Below are positions 9,001 through 18,000 of a stretch of 48,023 nucleotides of DNA, one piece after another. Under the pieces are notes generated by a model, which did not search any database, was not told the origin of the DNA, and saw only the letters and a list, made by a program, of their open reading frames with translations. The position numbers were made by a program, and so were the translations under genes. Position 1 is the stretch's first letter. Each line of letters opens with the position of its first letter. The stretch spans positions 1 to 48,023 of the forward strand of contig NZ_JAFFIX010000037.1 in assembly GCF_016916835.1 (NCBI RefSeq), written 5' to 3'. This DNA is from Actinacidiphila bryophytorum. Lineage in GTDB: Bacteria > Actinomycetota > Actinomycetes > Streptomycetales > Streptomycetaceae.

Positions 9001-12000
9001 ACGGCCGGGTCTGCGTCCGGCTGCGCGGCCTCGCCGTCGGCCTCCCGGAAGCCACACCCGCGGCCCCGGCCGACCAGCACCTGCTGCACCCGGTCTGGGA
9101 GGAGTACACCCCCGCCGCGGCCGAGCCGTCAGAGCCCGACGTCGTACTGGTCGTCGGCGGGACGCAGGAGCAGCGCGAGTGGCTGCGGGCCGCGCACCCG
9201 CACGCGGACGTACGCGTCCAGGACCTCACCGACGTACGGGCCGAGCCGGGCGTCGGCCAGGTCTACTGGATCGCCCCCGCCGACGCCGCCGACGGCACCG
9301 AGGCCGTCGTGCACTGCTTCCGGCTGGTGAAGGCCTTCCTGCGGGCCGGCTACGCGGACACCCCGCTCGGCTGGACGGTGGTCACGCAGCAGACCCAGCA
9401 GGTCGGCCCCGCCGACGGCGACCCGCACCCGGCCGCGGCAGGCGTGCACGGGCTGACCGGCTCGCTCGCCAAGGAGCAGCCGCGCTGGTCGGTACGGCTG
9501 GTGGACCTCGCGCTGGGGGTGCCCTGGCCGGTGGCCGCGCTCCGCACCCTGCCGGCGGACCCGCACGGCGCCACCCTGGCCTTCCGCCGCGGACGCTGGC
9601 ACCGCCAGGAACTGCGCCCGCTCACCCTGCCCGCACCCGCCGCCCCGCCCTACCGGCCGGGCGGGGTCTACGTCGTCGTCGGCGGGGCCGGCGGCATCGG
9701 TGAGGCCTGGACCGAGTACGTGGTACGCCGCTACGCGGCCCAGGTCGTGTGGATCGGGCGGCGCCCGGCGGACGCGGCCATGGACGCACGCCTGGACCGG
9801 CTCGGCGCCCTCGGCCCGCGGCCGGTGTACGTCACGGCTGACGGCTCGGACCCCGGCGCGCTGGACCGGATACGCCGTGACGTGGTGGCCCGGTTCGGCC
9901 GGGTGGACGGCGTGGTGGTGTCCGCCATCGTGCTGCGCGACCGGATGCTGCGGTCCATGCCCGAGTCGGACCTGCGGGCCGTACTGGAAGCGAAGATCGC
10001 CGTCAGCGAGGCCGTCTCGACCGCCTTCGCCGCGGAACACCTGGACTTCGTCCTCTTCTTCTCCTCGCTGGTCGCCCACGCCCGCCCGCCGGGCCAGGCC
10101 AACTACGCGGCGGGCAGCACCTTCACCGACGCCTACGCCGAGTGGCTGCGCCGCCGCCGCGACTGGCGGGTCAAGGTCGTGGACTGGGGCTACTGGGGCA
10201 GCGTCGGCGTCGTCGCCGACGACGCCCACCGGGCGCGCATGGCAGGCCTCGGGCAGGGGTCCATCGAGCCGGCCGAGGCGATGGACGTCCTCGAACGGCT
10301 GCTGGGCGGCACGCACGACCACGTCGGCTTCATGAAGACGGCCCCCGCTGCTGGTGCGGCGGTCCCGTCTGTGTCCGTCGCCGCGTCCACCGCGGCTGCC
10401 GGTGACCGGACCGCGCTGCGCCCCAGGGCCGTGGCCCACCTCAAGGCGCTGGTCGGCGCGACGGTCAAGCTCGCCCCTGAAAGGATCGACGCCCGCCGTT
10501 CGCTGCGCGACTACGGCCTGGACTCGGTGATGTCCGTCGAGCTGGCCGAGCACCTGCGGGCCGCCGTGGCGGACGTCGGCAGCACCTTCTTCTTCGAGTT
10601 CACCAGCATCGACGAGGTCGTGGACCACCTGCTGGCGACCCGCCCGGAAGACCTGGCCCGGCTGGTGGGCGAGCCCGCGGCCGAGGCGGAATCCGCGCCC
10701 GAGCCGACCGCGGCGGCAGACCGCAACCCGGTCCCGGCACCGGTCCCCGCACCCCGGCCCGCAGTCGCCGACGCCACCCCGCAGGACGGCGACATCGCGG
10801 TGATCGGCCTGTCCGGCCGCTACCCAGGGGCCGCCGACGTCGACGCTTTCTGGGACCTGCTGCTCGCCGGCCGTTCAGCGATCGGGGAGGTCCCCGCCGA
10901 GCGCTGGGACTGGCGTGCCTACCACGACCCGGTGCCCGGTACCCGCGGGCACACGTACAGCCGCTGGGGCGGCTTCCTCGCCGACGCGGACGCCTTCGAC
11001 GCCGGCTTCTTCGGCATACCGCCCGTCGAGGCCCGGCACATAGACCCCCAGGAACGCGTCTTCCTCGAAGCCGTGCACGCCGCGATCGAGGACGCGGGCC
11101 ACACCACAGCGACCCTCAGCCCCGAGCGCAGGGTCGGGGTGTTCGTCGGCGCGATGAACGGCAACTACCCCACCGGCGTGCGCTTCTGGTCGATCGCCAA
11201 CCGGGTCTCCTTCCTGTTCGACCTGCGCGGACCCAGCATGGCCGTGGACAGCGCCTGCTCCTCCTCGCTGACCGCCGTCCACCTGGCCGTCGAGAGCCTG
11301 CGCGCGGGCACCAGCGACTGCGCCGTCGCCGGCGGGGTCAACCTCGTCGTCCACCCAGACCACCACGTCCGCCTCAGCGAGATGACCATGCTCTCGCCGG
11401 GCGGGCGCAGCGCGCCCTTCGGTGCGGACGCGGACGGCTTCGTGGACGGCGAGGGCGTCGGCGCCGTCGTCCTCAAGCCGCTGGCCGCCGCCATCGCCGA
11501 CGGCGACCACATCCACGGCGTGATCAAGGGCAGCCACGTCAACGCCAACGGCCGCACCGGCGGCTACACCGTGCCCGGCCCCGTAGGCCAGAGCACCGCG
11601 GTGTCCGAGGCGCTGCGCCGCTCCGGCGTACCGGCGCGCTCGGTGTCGTACGTCGAGGCGCACGGGACCGGCACCGCGCTCGGCGACCCGATCGAGATCA
11701 CCGGGCTCACCCGGGCCTTCCGCCACGACACCGGTGACACCACCCAGGCCGCCGGCACCGGTTTCTGCGCCATCGGCTCGGTGAAGTCGAACATCGGCCA
11801 CGCCGAGAGCGCGTCGGGCATCGCGGGACTGACCAAGGTGCTGCTGCAGATGCGCCACCACACGCTCGTGCCGTCGCTCAACGCCGAGACCCCCAACCCG
11901 CACATCGACTTCGACGCGACACCGTTCACGGTGCAGCGGACCGCCGCCCCCTGGGAACCGCCCGCAGCCGGTACGCCGCTGCGCGCGGGCGTCTCGTCCT

Positions 12001-14963
12001 TCGGCGCGGGCGGCGCCAACGCGCACGTGGTCGTGGAGGAGGCGCCCGAGCCGCCGTCCGCGAGCGGCTCCCACGGACCGCAGTTCGTCGTGCTGTCCGC
12101 ACGCGACGAGGCAGGCCTGCTCGAGCGCGCCCGGCGGCTGCTCGCCTTCGTCACCGCGGGCCGCTGCCCGCAAGGCCGCTTCGCCGACCTGGCCCACACC
12201 CTCCAGGCCGGCCGCGAGGAGATGGCCGAGCGGCTCGCCCTCCACGCCACCGGGACCGACGACCTGCGCGAGCAGCTGGCCGCCTTCACCGCGGGCGGTA
12301 CCGGGCGCTGGGTGCGCGGCAGGACCGACCCGCACGGTGAGCGCCCCGACGGCGTCCCGGCCGCGGAACAGCGCACCTGGGCACCCGGACGCGTCCTCGA
12401 CGCCTGGGTGCGGGGTGTGCCGGTCGACTGGGCCGCGCTGCGCGAAGGCCCGGCGCCGCGCCGGATGAGCCTGCCGACGTACCCCTTCGCCCGCGACCGG
12501 TACTGGATCGCCCCCGACGCGGGCAGCCGCCCGCACCCGCTGCTCGACCGCGTCGTCTCGACGCTGTGGGGTCTGCTGTACGAGTCCGTGTGGACCGGCG
12601 AGGAGTTCTTCCTCGCCGACCACCGGGTGCGCGGCGCACGGGTGCTGCCCGCCGCCGCCCACCTCGAACTGGTACGCGCCGCCGTCGCGCACGCCGCAGG
12701 CACACCCGCGGACGGCGTCGAACTGACCGACGTGGTCTGGGCGCTGCCGCTGGCTGCCGCGGGCCGCCCGGAACCCGTGAGGGTGGCCCTGACCCCCGAC
12801 CGGGACCGGGGCACCGTCTCCTTCGAGGTCCGCTCCGCCGACCCCGCGCCGGTGGTCTACTGCACCGGCCGCGCCCGCCCGTCCGGCGATACGCAGCCGG
12901 TGCTCGACCTGGCAGGGGTACGTGCGCGCTGCGCCCACGGCCCGGTCGCAGGCGCCGACTGCCGGGCCGCCTTCGCCGCCGCCGGCATCACGTACGGGCC
13001 CGGCATGCACGCCCTGGTCCAGGTGTGGACCGGTACGGGCGAGGTGCTGGCCCGGCTGCGGCTGCCCGCGCAGCTCCGGTCCGGCAGGGACGGATACCTG
13101 GCGCACCCGGCCATGGTGGACGCGGCGCTCCAGGCCATCGCCTCACTCGCCACCACCGGCGGCCCGGGCGGATCCGGCAGCCTGGGGCTGCCGTTCGCGG
13201 TCGAGCGGGCGGACCTGCTCGGGCCGGTTCCCGAGGAGGCGTGGGCGTACGTCAGGCCGCACCCCGGTACGGCCGCCTCGGTGGACGTCGACGTGTGCGA
13301 CGGGCAGGGCCGGGTCTGCGTACGGCTGCACCGCCTGACGCTCCGCCCGCTGCCCGCAGCACAGGAAGCGGCGCAGGAAAGGCCATACGAGGCGGCACAA
13401 GAAGCGGCAGGGCAGACCCCGGATCTCGACGTGCTCGCCACCGGCCTGCTGCGTGCGCAACTGCGGGCGACCGGCTGGTTCGACGGTACGGACGTCGGCC
13501 CCGGCCTGCCGGAGCAGGCCGCAGGACTGCCACCGCACCTGCGCGACTGGCTCGCCGAGAGCCTGCGGCTGCTCGCCGCCGGGCAGGGCGTGCCCGGCGG
13601 CGAGGCGCCCGGCTGGGACGCCTGGGCGGCGGCGAAGGACGCCTGGGGTGACCGTCCCGCCGTCGCCGCGCAGGTCGAACTGGTCGAGGCCGCCCTGCGC
13701 GGCCTGCCCGACCTGCTCGCCGGCCGGCGGCTGGCCCACGAGATCCTCTTCCCCGACTCCTCGATGGACCTGCTCCAGGCCCTCTACCAGGGCAACGAGG
13801 AGGCCAACAGCGCACTCGCCGACGCCCTGGCCGCCCATGTCGACCGGCGGCTCGCCGCTGAACCCCGTGCGCAGCTGCGCATCCTGGAGGTCGGCGCGGG
13901 CACCGGCGGCACCAGCAAGGTCCTCTTCGACCGGCTGCACCCGTACGGCGCCGCCGTCGCCGAATACCGCTACACCGACCTGTCCGCGTCCTTCCTGCGG
14001 CACGCCCGGCAGCAGTTCGGCCAGACGGCGCCCTACCTGGAGTGCCAGGTCCTGGACATCGAGCGGCCACCGGGCGAGCAGGGCATCGGCGCGGGTACGT
14101 ACGACGTCGTCGTGGCCACCAACGTGCTGCACGCCACCCGGCAGATCGGCGACACCCTCGACCACGTACGGCAGATGCTGCGGCCCGGCGGTGTGCTGCT
14201 GCTCAACGAGCTGACCCGCAAGCGCGTCTGGCTGCACCTCACCTTCGGGCTGCTGGAAGGCTGGTGGCGGACCGAGGACCCGCAGCTGCGGCTGCAGGGC
14301 AGCCCCGTCCTGGCCCCGCAGGGCTGGCGCGACGCACTGACCGCCGCGGGCTTCTCCACCGTCCGCTTCCCCTTCGGCATGGCAGCCGACCTCGACCAGC
14401 ACACCGTGGTGGCGACGGCCGACGACGCTGCCGTCATCCCGGTCGCCGCGCCCGCGGCCATCCCGGTGAGCGCACCGGTCACCGCCGTTCCGGCGCCGGT
14501 GCGGCGGGCTGCGGGAGCCCTGGTCGAGGAGCTTGCGGCGGGTCTGGCCGACGTCCTGGAGATGCCGGCGGGCAGCGTCGACCCCGACCGGCCCTTCGCC
14601 GACCTGGGCCTCGACTCGATCTTCGCGGTGCAGTGGGCCAAGCTCATCGAGGAGCGCCACGGCGTGGAGTTCACCGCCGCCCGCGTCTACGACTACCCGA
14701 CCGTCCGGCTGCTCGCCGCGTATCTGGAAGCCGAGCTGCTGCCGCCGGAGCCCGCACCAGAGCCCGTGCCTGAAGGCGCTCAACCGCGGGTGGACGCGGA
14801 CCAGGACCTGACGCTGGACGACGTCCTGCGCCGGGTCGAGGACGGAACCCTGGACATCGACGCCGCCGAGCAGCTGCTGGGCCGGCTGACCGGAGCGGGC
14901 CGACCGTTCGCCGGATCCGACGAGGAGACGACCACCATGGCGCAGCGCCGGAGCACCGTATGA
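6045..14963 (+). CDS. PKS-B: trans-AT PKS subunit: ACP-KS-DH-KR-ACP-KS-DH-cMT-ACP-docking
   Basis: A 2972-residue protein. Order: N-terminal ACP 8-82 (Ser44, YGTDSV); KS 155-570 (Cys323, His458, His498); DH about 735-1000 (His762, Asp922); KR about 1012-1430 (Lys1317, Ser1341, Tyr1354, but Ser1358 where Asn is usual); ACP about 1460-1532 (Ser1494); KS 1582-2000 (Cys1738, His1873, His1919); DH about 2163-2435 (His2193, Asp2359); C-methyltransferase about 2460-2795 (SAM motif LEVGAGTGG near 2614); ACP about 2823-2897 (Ser2858); paired short helices 2919-2950 resembling four-helix-bundle docking domains. The second module has DH and MT but no KR. The N-terminal ACP has no KS of its own and most likely completes the last module of PKS-A. 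The start is set by AAGGAG at 6032. The stop overlaps the start of PKS-C (ATGA). Confidence 0.96.
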   Translation: MPAPDDDLGEKARRYVAGRLAAVLKLAPERLDAAVPLNEYGTDSVKAVEVTLLLERDLGPLPRTLLFEYPTVGELTDYLLGHAGAAIAAAVGRAPAEDHPGPGQSKPAEGTPVRAAVPARQVAPGGRIRLTGHRFAPAPAAPASPAPGAPSAAALDIAIVGVAGRYPGARDTGEFWQNLRAGRDCVTEVPADRWDHGAYYDPRKGEPGRTYSKWGGFIDGVDEFDPLFFSIAPREAELLDPQERLFLQCAYETVEDAGYTRATLPRTVGVFVGVMYEEYQLHAAQDQMRGRRYAVGGNASSVANRVSYTLDLHGPSIALDTMCSSSLTALHLACRAIRSGECDAALVGGVNVTIHPNKYLMLAQGRFASSTGRCASFGAGGDGYVPAEGVGAVLIRPLEDAVAAGDRILGVVKGTAVNHGGRATGYTVPNPQAQADVITRALRQAGADPSDIGYVEAHGTGTELGDPIELAGLTRAFGDRGAEAGTVALGSVKSAIGHAESASGIAALTKVLLQFRHGELVPSLHAAEPNPHIDFGSTPFRLQRETSPWPAGERPRRAGISSFGAGGANAHVVVEDYPAQLPAAAARPEPATVVLSARDGDRLAEQARRLHAALDTYTDADLADIAYTLQTGREALDERLGFVAHSLDEVREQLTRHLRGGTGETGGPGAAVLDRWLAGEPVDWSALHTGAVRRRLALPTYPFARERHWAPDPHGTPLPPAADGTAPETVRAEVLSLRQESGHEGTRLRTTLTGGEHFLADHLVGGERVLPAAVQLELLRAAVEPAAGPGERTVRLTDVAWPRPVTVGAAPVEVAVTLTPRAGGATGLRVTADGSVVSLGTAHVTAASDTRPVLDLPALRAACDRPVPADRCYALHAAAGIAYGPSMRAVEELAVGDGQVLARLRAPGAAAPNGGLHPAVMDGALHAAVALADAATSTSGSTGKPPVPFAVAEAEILAPTPAAGYAHIRTGAARPGTLDIDVCDDDGRVCVRLRGLAVGLPEATPAAPADQHLLHPVWEEYTPAAAEPSEPDVVLVVGGTQEQREWLRAAHPHADVRVQDLTDVRAEPGVGQVYWIAPADAADGTEAVVHCFRLVKAFLRAGYADTPLGWTVVTQQTQQVGPADGDPHPAAAGVHGLTGSLAKEQPRWSVRLVDLALGVPWPVAALRTLPADPHGATLAFRRGRWHRQELRPLTLPAPAAPPYRPGGVYVVVGGAGGIGEAWTEYVVRRYAAQVVWIGRRPADAAMDARLDRLGALGPRPVYVTADGSDPGALDRIRRDVVARFGRVDGVVVSAIVLRDRMLRSMPESDLRAVLEAKIAVSEAVSTAFAAEHLDFVLFFSSLVAHARPPGQANYAAGSTFTDAYAEWLRRRRDWRVKVVDWGYWGSVGVVADDAHRARMAGLGQGSIEPAEAMDVLERLLGGTHDHVGFMKTAPAAGAAVPSVSVAASTAAAGDRTALRPRAVAHLKALVGATVKLAPERIDARRSLRDYGLDSVMSVELAEHLRAAVADVGSTFFFEFTSIDEVVDHLLATRPEDLARLVGEPAAEAESAPEPTAAADRNPVPAPVPAPRPAVADATPQDGDIAVIGLSGRYPGAADVDAFWDLLLAGRSAIGEVPAERWDWRAYHDPVPGTRGHTYSRWGGFLADADAFDAGFFGIPPVEARHIDPQERVFLEAVHAAIEDAGHTTATLSPERRVGVFVGAMNGNYPTGVRFWSIANRVSFLFDLRGPSMAVDSACSSSLTAVHLAVESLRAGTSDCAVAGGVNLVVHPDHHVRLSEMTMLSPGGRSAPFGADADGFVDGEGVGAVVLKPLAAAIADGDHIHGVIKGSHVNANGRTGGYTVPGPVGQSTAVSEALRRSGVPARSVSYVEAHGTGTALGDPIEITGLTRAFRHDTGDTTQAAGTGFCAIGSVKSNIGHAESASGIAGLTKVLLQMRHHTLVPSLNAETPNPHIDFDATPFTVQRTAAPWEPPAAGTPLRAGVSSFGAGGANAHVVVEEAPEPPSASGSHGPQFVVLSARDEAGLLERARRLLAFVTAGRCPQGRFADLAHTLQAGREEMAERLALHATGTDDLREQLAAFTAGGTGRWVRGRTDPHGERPDGVPAAEQRTWAPGRVLDAWVRGVPVDWAALREGPAPRRMSLPTYPFARDRYWIAPDAGSRPHPLLDRVVSTLWGLLYESVWTGEEFFLADHRVRGARVLPAAAHLELVRAAVAHAAGTPADGVELTDVVWALPLAAAGRPEPVRVALTPDRDRGTVSFEVRSADPAPVVYCTGRARPSGDTQPVLDLAGVRARCAHGPVAGADCRAAFAAAGITYGPGMHALVQVWTGTGEVLARLRLPAQLRSGRDGYLAHPAMVDAALQAIASLATTGGPGGSGSLGLPFAVERADLLGPVPEEAWAYVRPHPGTAASVDVDVCDGQGRVCVRLHRLTLRPLPAAQEAAQERPYEAAQEAAGQTPDLDVLATGLLRAQLRATGWFDGTDVGPGLPEQAAGLPPHLRDWLAESLRLLAAGQGVPGGEAPGWDAWAAAKDAWGDRPAVAAQVELVEAALRGLPDLLAGRRLAHEILFPDSSMDLLQALYQGNEEANSALADALAAHVDRRLAAEPRAQLRILEVGAGTGGTSKVLFDRLHPYGAAVAEYRYTDLSASFLRHARQQFGQTAPYLECQVLDIERPPGEQGIGAGTYDVVVATNVLHATRQIGDTLDHVRQMLRPGGVLLLNELTRKRVWLHLTFGLLEGWWRTEDPQLRLQGSPVLAPQGWRDALTAAGFSTVRFPFGMAADLDQHTVVATADDAAVIPVAAPAAIPVSAPVTAVPAPVRRAAGALVEELAAGLADVLEMPAGSVDPDRPFADLGLDSIFAVQWAKLIEERHGVEFTAARVYDYPTVRLLAAYLEAELLPPEPAPEPVPEGAQPRVDADQDLTLDDVLRRVEDGTLDIDAAEQLLGRLTGAGRPFAGSDEETTTMAQRRSTV
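14799..14894 (+). other. C-terminal docking helices of PKS-B (four-helix-bundle type)
   Basis: Residues 2919-2950 form two short amphipathic helices around a DGTLDIDAAE turn. The first residues of PKS-C show the same pattern (SGRLSVEDA). Such helix-turn-helix pairs are known as four-helix-bundle docking domains in trans-AT PKSs. The match between the two ends predicts that B hands its chain to C. Confidence 0.65.
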
Positions 14964-15043
14964 CGACCCCTCGGGAGATCCTGACCGCCGTCCGCTCGGG
15001 CCGGCTGAGCGTCGAGGACGCTCGCAGTGCGCTGTCCGCAGCT
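14960..15043 (+). other. N-terminal docking helices of PKS-C
   Basis: Residues 1-28 form a helix-turn-helix with the turn SGRLSVEDA, matching the C-terminal docking element of PKS-B in pattern. They precede the KS with only a short Ala-Pro linker between. Inferred partner of the PKS-B C terminus. Confidence 0.65.
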
Positions 15044-18000
15044 GCGGCGCCGGCACCGCCGGCCGCCGCCCCGGCCATCCTCCCGGCCGCCGAACCCGCC
15101 GAACCCGCCGAACCCCTCGCCCCCGCCGCCGGGCGCGGCGGGCCGCCCGAGCCGGTCGCCGTCGTCGGCATGGCCGGGCGCTACCCCGGCGCGGCCGACC
15201 TCGACGGCTACTGGACCAACCTGCGCGAGGGCCGCGACAGTGTCGGCGACATCCCCGCGGCACGCTGGGACGCCGACCGCACCTTCGACCCGACCCCGGG
15301 GTCCGGCGGCACCTACACCAAGGCGCTGGGCGCGCTGGACGACATCGAGTCCTTCGACCCGCTCTTCTTCGGGATCTCCCCTGCCGAGGCCGAGGGTATG
15401 GACCCGCAGCACCGCCTCTTCCTCCAGGAGGGCTACCGGGCCTTCGAGGACGCCGGCTACAGCCCGGAAGCGCTCAGCGGCACCCGCTGCGGGGTCTACC
15501 TCGGCCTCATGGGCAACGAGTACAGCCTGCTGCTCCAGCGGCACCGGGTGCCGACCGTGGGCATCGTCGGGAACAGCGCGGCCGTCGCGGCGGCCCGGCT
15601 GGCCTACCTGCTGAACCTCAAGGGACCCGCCGTCCCGATCGACACCGCCTGCTCGTCGTCCCTGGTCGCCGCCCACCTCGCAGGCCAGGCGCTCGCCGCA
15701 GGCGAGATCGACATGGCGCTGATCGGCGGGGTCAGCCTCTACCTGGTCGAGGAGACCTACGCCGGCATGTGCGCGGCCGGGATGCTCTCCCGCTCAGGCC
15801 GCAGCAGGGCCTTCGACGACCGGGCCGACGGCTTCGTCCCCGGCGAAGGCGTCGGCGCGCTCGTGCTGAAGCGGCTGTCCGACGCGGAACGCGACGGGGA
15901 CCGCATCCACGGGCTCATCGTCGCCTCCGGCATCAACCAGGACGGCGCCACCAACGGCATCACCGCGCCCAGCGTGCGCAGCCAGATCGACCTGGAGCGG
16001 GCCGTCTACCGGCGAGCGGGCCTCGACCCCCGCACGATCGGCTACGTGGAGGCGCACGGCACCGGCACCAAGCTCGGCGATCCGATCGAACTGGAGGCCC
16101 TGGCCACCGTCTTCCGCGAGTGGACCGACGACACCGGCTTCTGTGCGATCGGCTCGGTCAAGACCAACATCGGACACACCTCGGCCGCCGCGGGTGTCGC
16201 GAGCCTCACCAAGGTCCTGCTCGGCTTGCGGCACGGCGAGCTTGCGCCCTCCCTGCACTTCGAACAGCCCAACGAGCACTTCGACTTCGCCCGCTCGCCC
16301 TTCCGGGTCGTGACCGGCAGCGAGCCGTGGCAGGCCGCAGACGGCCTTCCCCGCCGGGCGGCCGTCAGCTCCTTCGGCATCAGCGGCACCAACGCGCACC
16401 TGGTGGTCGAGGAGTACGTGCCGCGCTCCGCTCCGCCCGCCGCCGACCGGCCCGACGCCGGGCAGCCCGAGCTGGTGGTGCTGTCGGCCCGCAACCGCGA
16501 GCGGCTGACCGCCTACGCGCGCGAACTGCTCGGCTGGATCGGCGAGCGGCCCGCGGCAAGGCTCGGCGACCTGGCGTACACCCTGCAGACCGGCCGCGCC
16601 GCGATGGCGAGCAGGCTCGCCGTCGTCGCCGATTCGACGCAGCAGCTGGCCGAGCGGCTCGAAGCCTTCCTCGCCGGGCGTGCCACCCCCGGCATCCACA
16701 GCGGCGACGTCAGGGCGGGAAAGAGCGAACTCGGCGTCCTGGACGCCGACGAGGACGCCCGCGAGCTGATCGCGACCTGGGGCCGCAAGGGCAAGCTCGA
16801 CCGGCTCGCGCAGGTCTGGGCCGCCGGCGCGGGTGTCGACTGGCGGCTGCTGCACCGCACGGCGCGGGTGCACCGCACCGACGCCCCGACCTACCCCTTC
16901 GACCGGGTGCGCTGCTGGTTCACCCCCGCAGAGCCGGAGCCGGCCGCCGCCGCCCCCACCAGCGACGGCATGCTGCTGCGCGGGCGCAACGTGTCGACGC
17001 TGTGGGCGCAGCGCTTCGAAGCCGCTTTCACCGGTGAGGAGTTCTTCCTCGCCGACCACCGCGTCCAGGGCGAACCGACCCTGCCGGCGGCGGCCACCGT
17101 CGAACTGCTGCAGGCCGCCGTGCTCGAATCGGTGGCCGGCCGGGTCGACCACGAGCGGCACGCGGTCCACATCGACCGGCTGGTGTGGCTGCGGCCGGTG
17201 CGGGCCGGCGCCGGCGGCGTACGGGTCCGCGTCGAGCTGACGCCCCGGGAGGACGAGCGGCTCGACGTCGCCCTGTGCGACCCCGACGCCCCGGACACCG
17301 TCCACGCCCAAGGCGTCGCCCGGGTGCGCGAGCACGGCGGCGAGGACGCCCCCCGGCTCGACATCGACGCCCTGCGGGCCGCCTGCGACGCGACGGGCCT
17401 GCCCGGCGCCGAGTGCTATGCGGCCTACGACACGATCGGCATCGACTACGGCCCCGCCATGCGCGGCCTGACCACCCTGTGGCTCGGCGACGGCGTCGCA
17501 CTCGCCCGCCTCGACCTGCCCGCAGGCGGCACCTCCACGCCGTACACCGCCCACCCGGGTCTGCTCGACGCCGCCTTGCAGGCCTGCATCGGCGTCGCCC
17601 GCGACGGCGGCCCGGCCCTGCCCTTCTCGGTGGACGAGGTCGAGATCCTCGGCCCGCTGCCCGAGCAGGCCTGGGCCTCCGTACGCCGCAGGGACGGCGG
17701 AACCGCCTTCCACACCTTCGACATCGACGTGAGCGACATCGACGGCTCGGTGCGCATCCGGCTGCGCGGGCTGAGCCTGCGCGCCGCCGGGCCGACGGCC
17801 CCGGCACCCGCCGGCGTCGAGCCCGCGGTGGACGTCCAGGTGCTCGCCCCGGCCTGGACGGCCGCCCGGGCCGGGCAGGACGCACGCGATCCCGGGACCA
17901 CCGTGGTCTTCAGCGCACTGGACGCGCAGACCACCGCCCGGCTCGGCGGCCGGGTCGTGGGCCTGGCCGGCACGGAAGGCACCCTCGACCAGCGCTTCCG

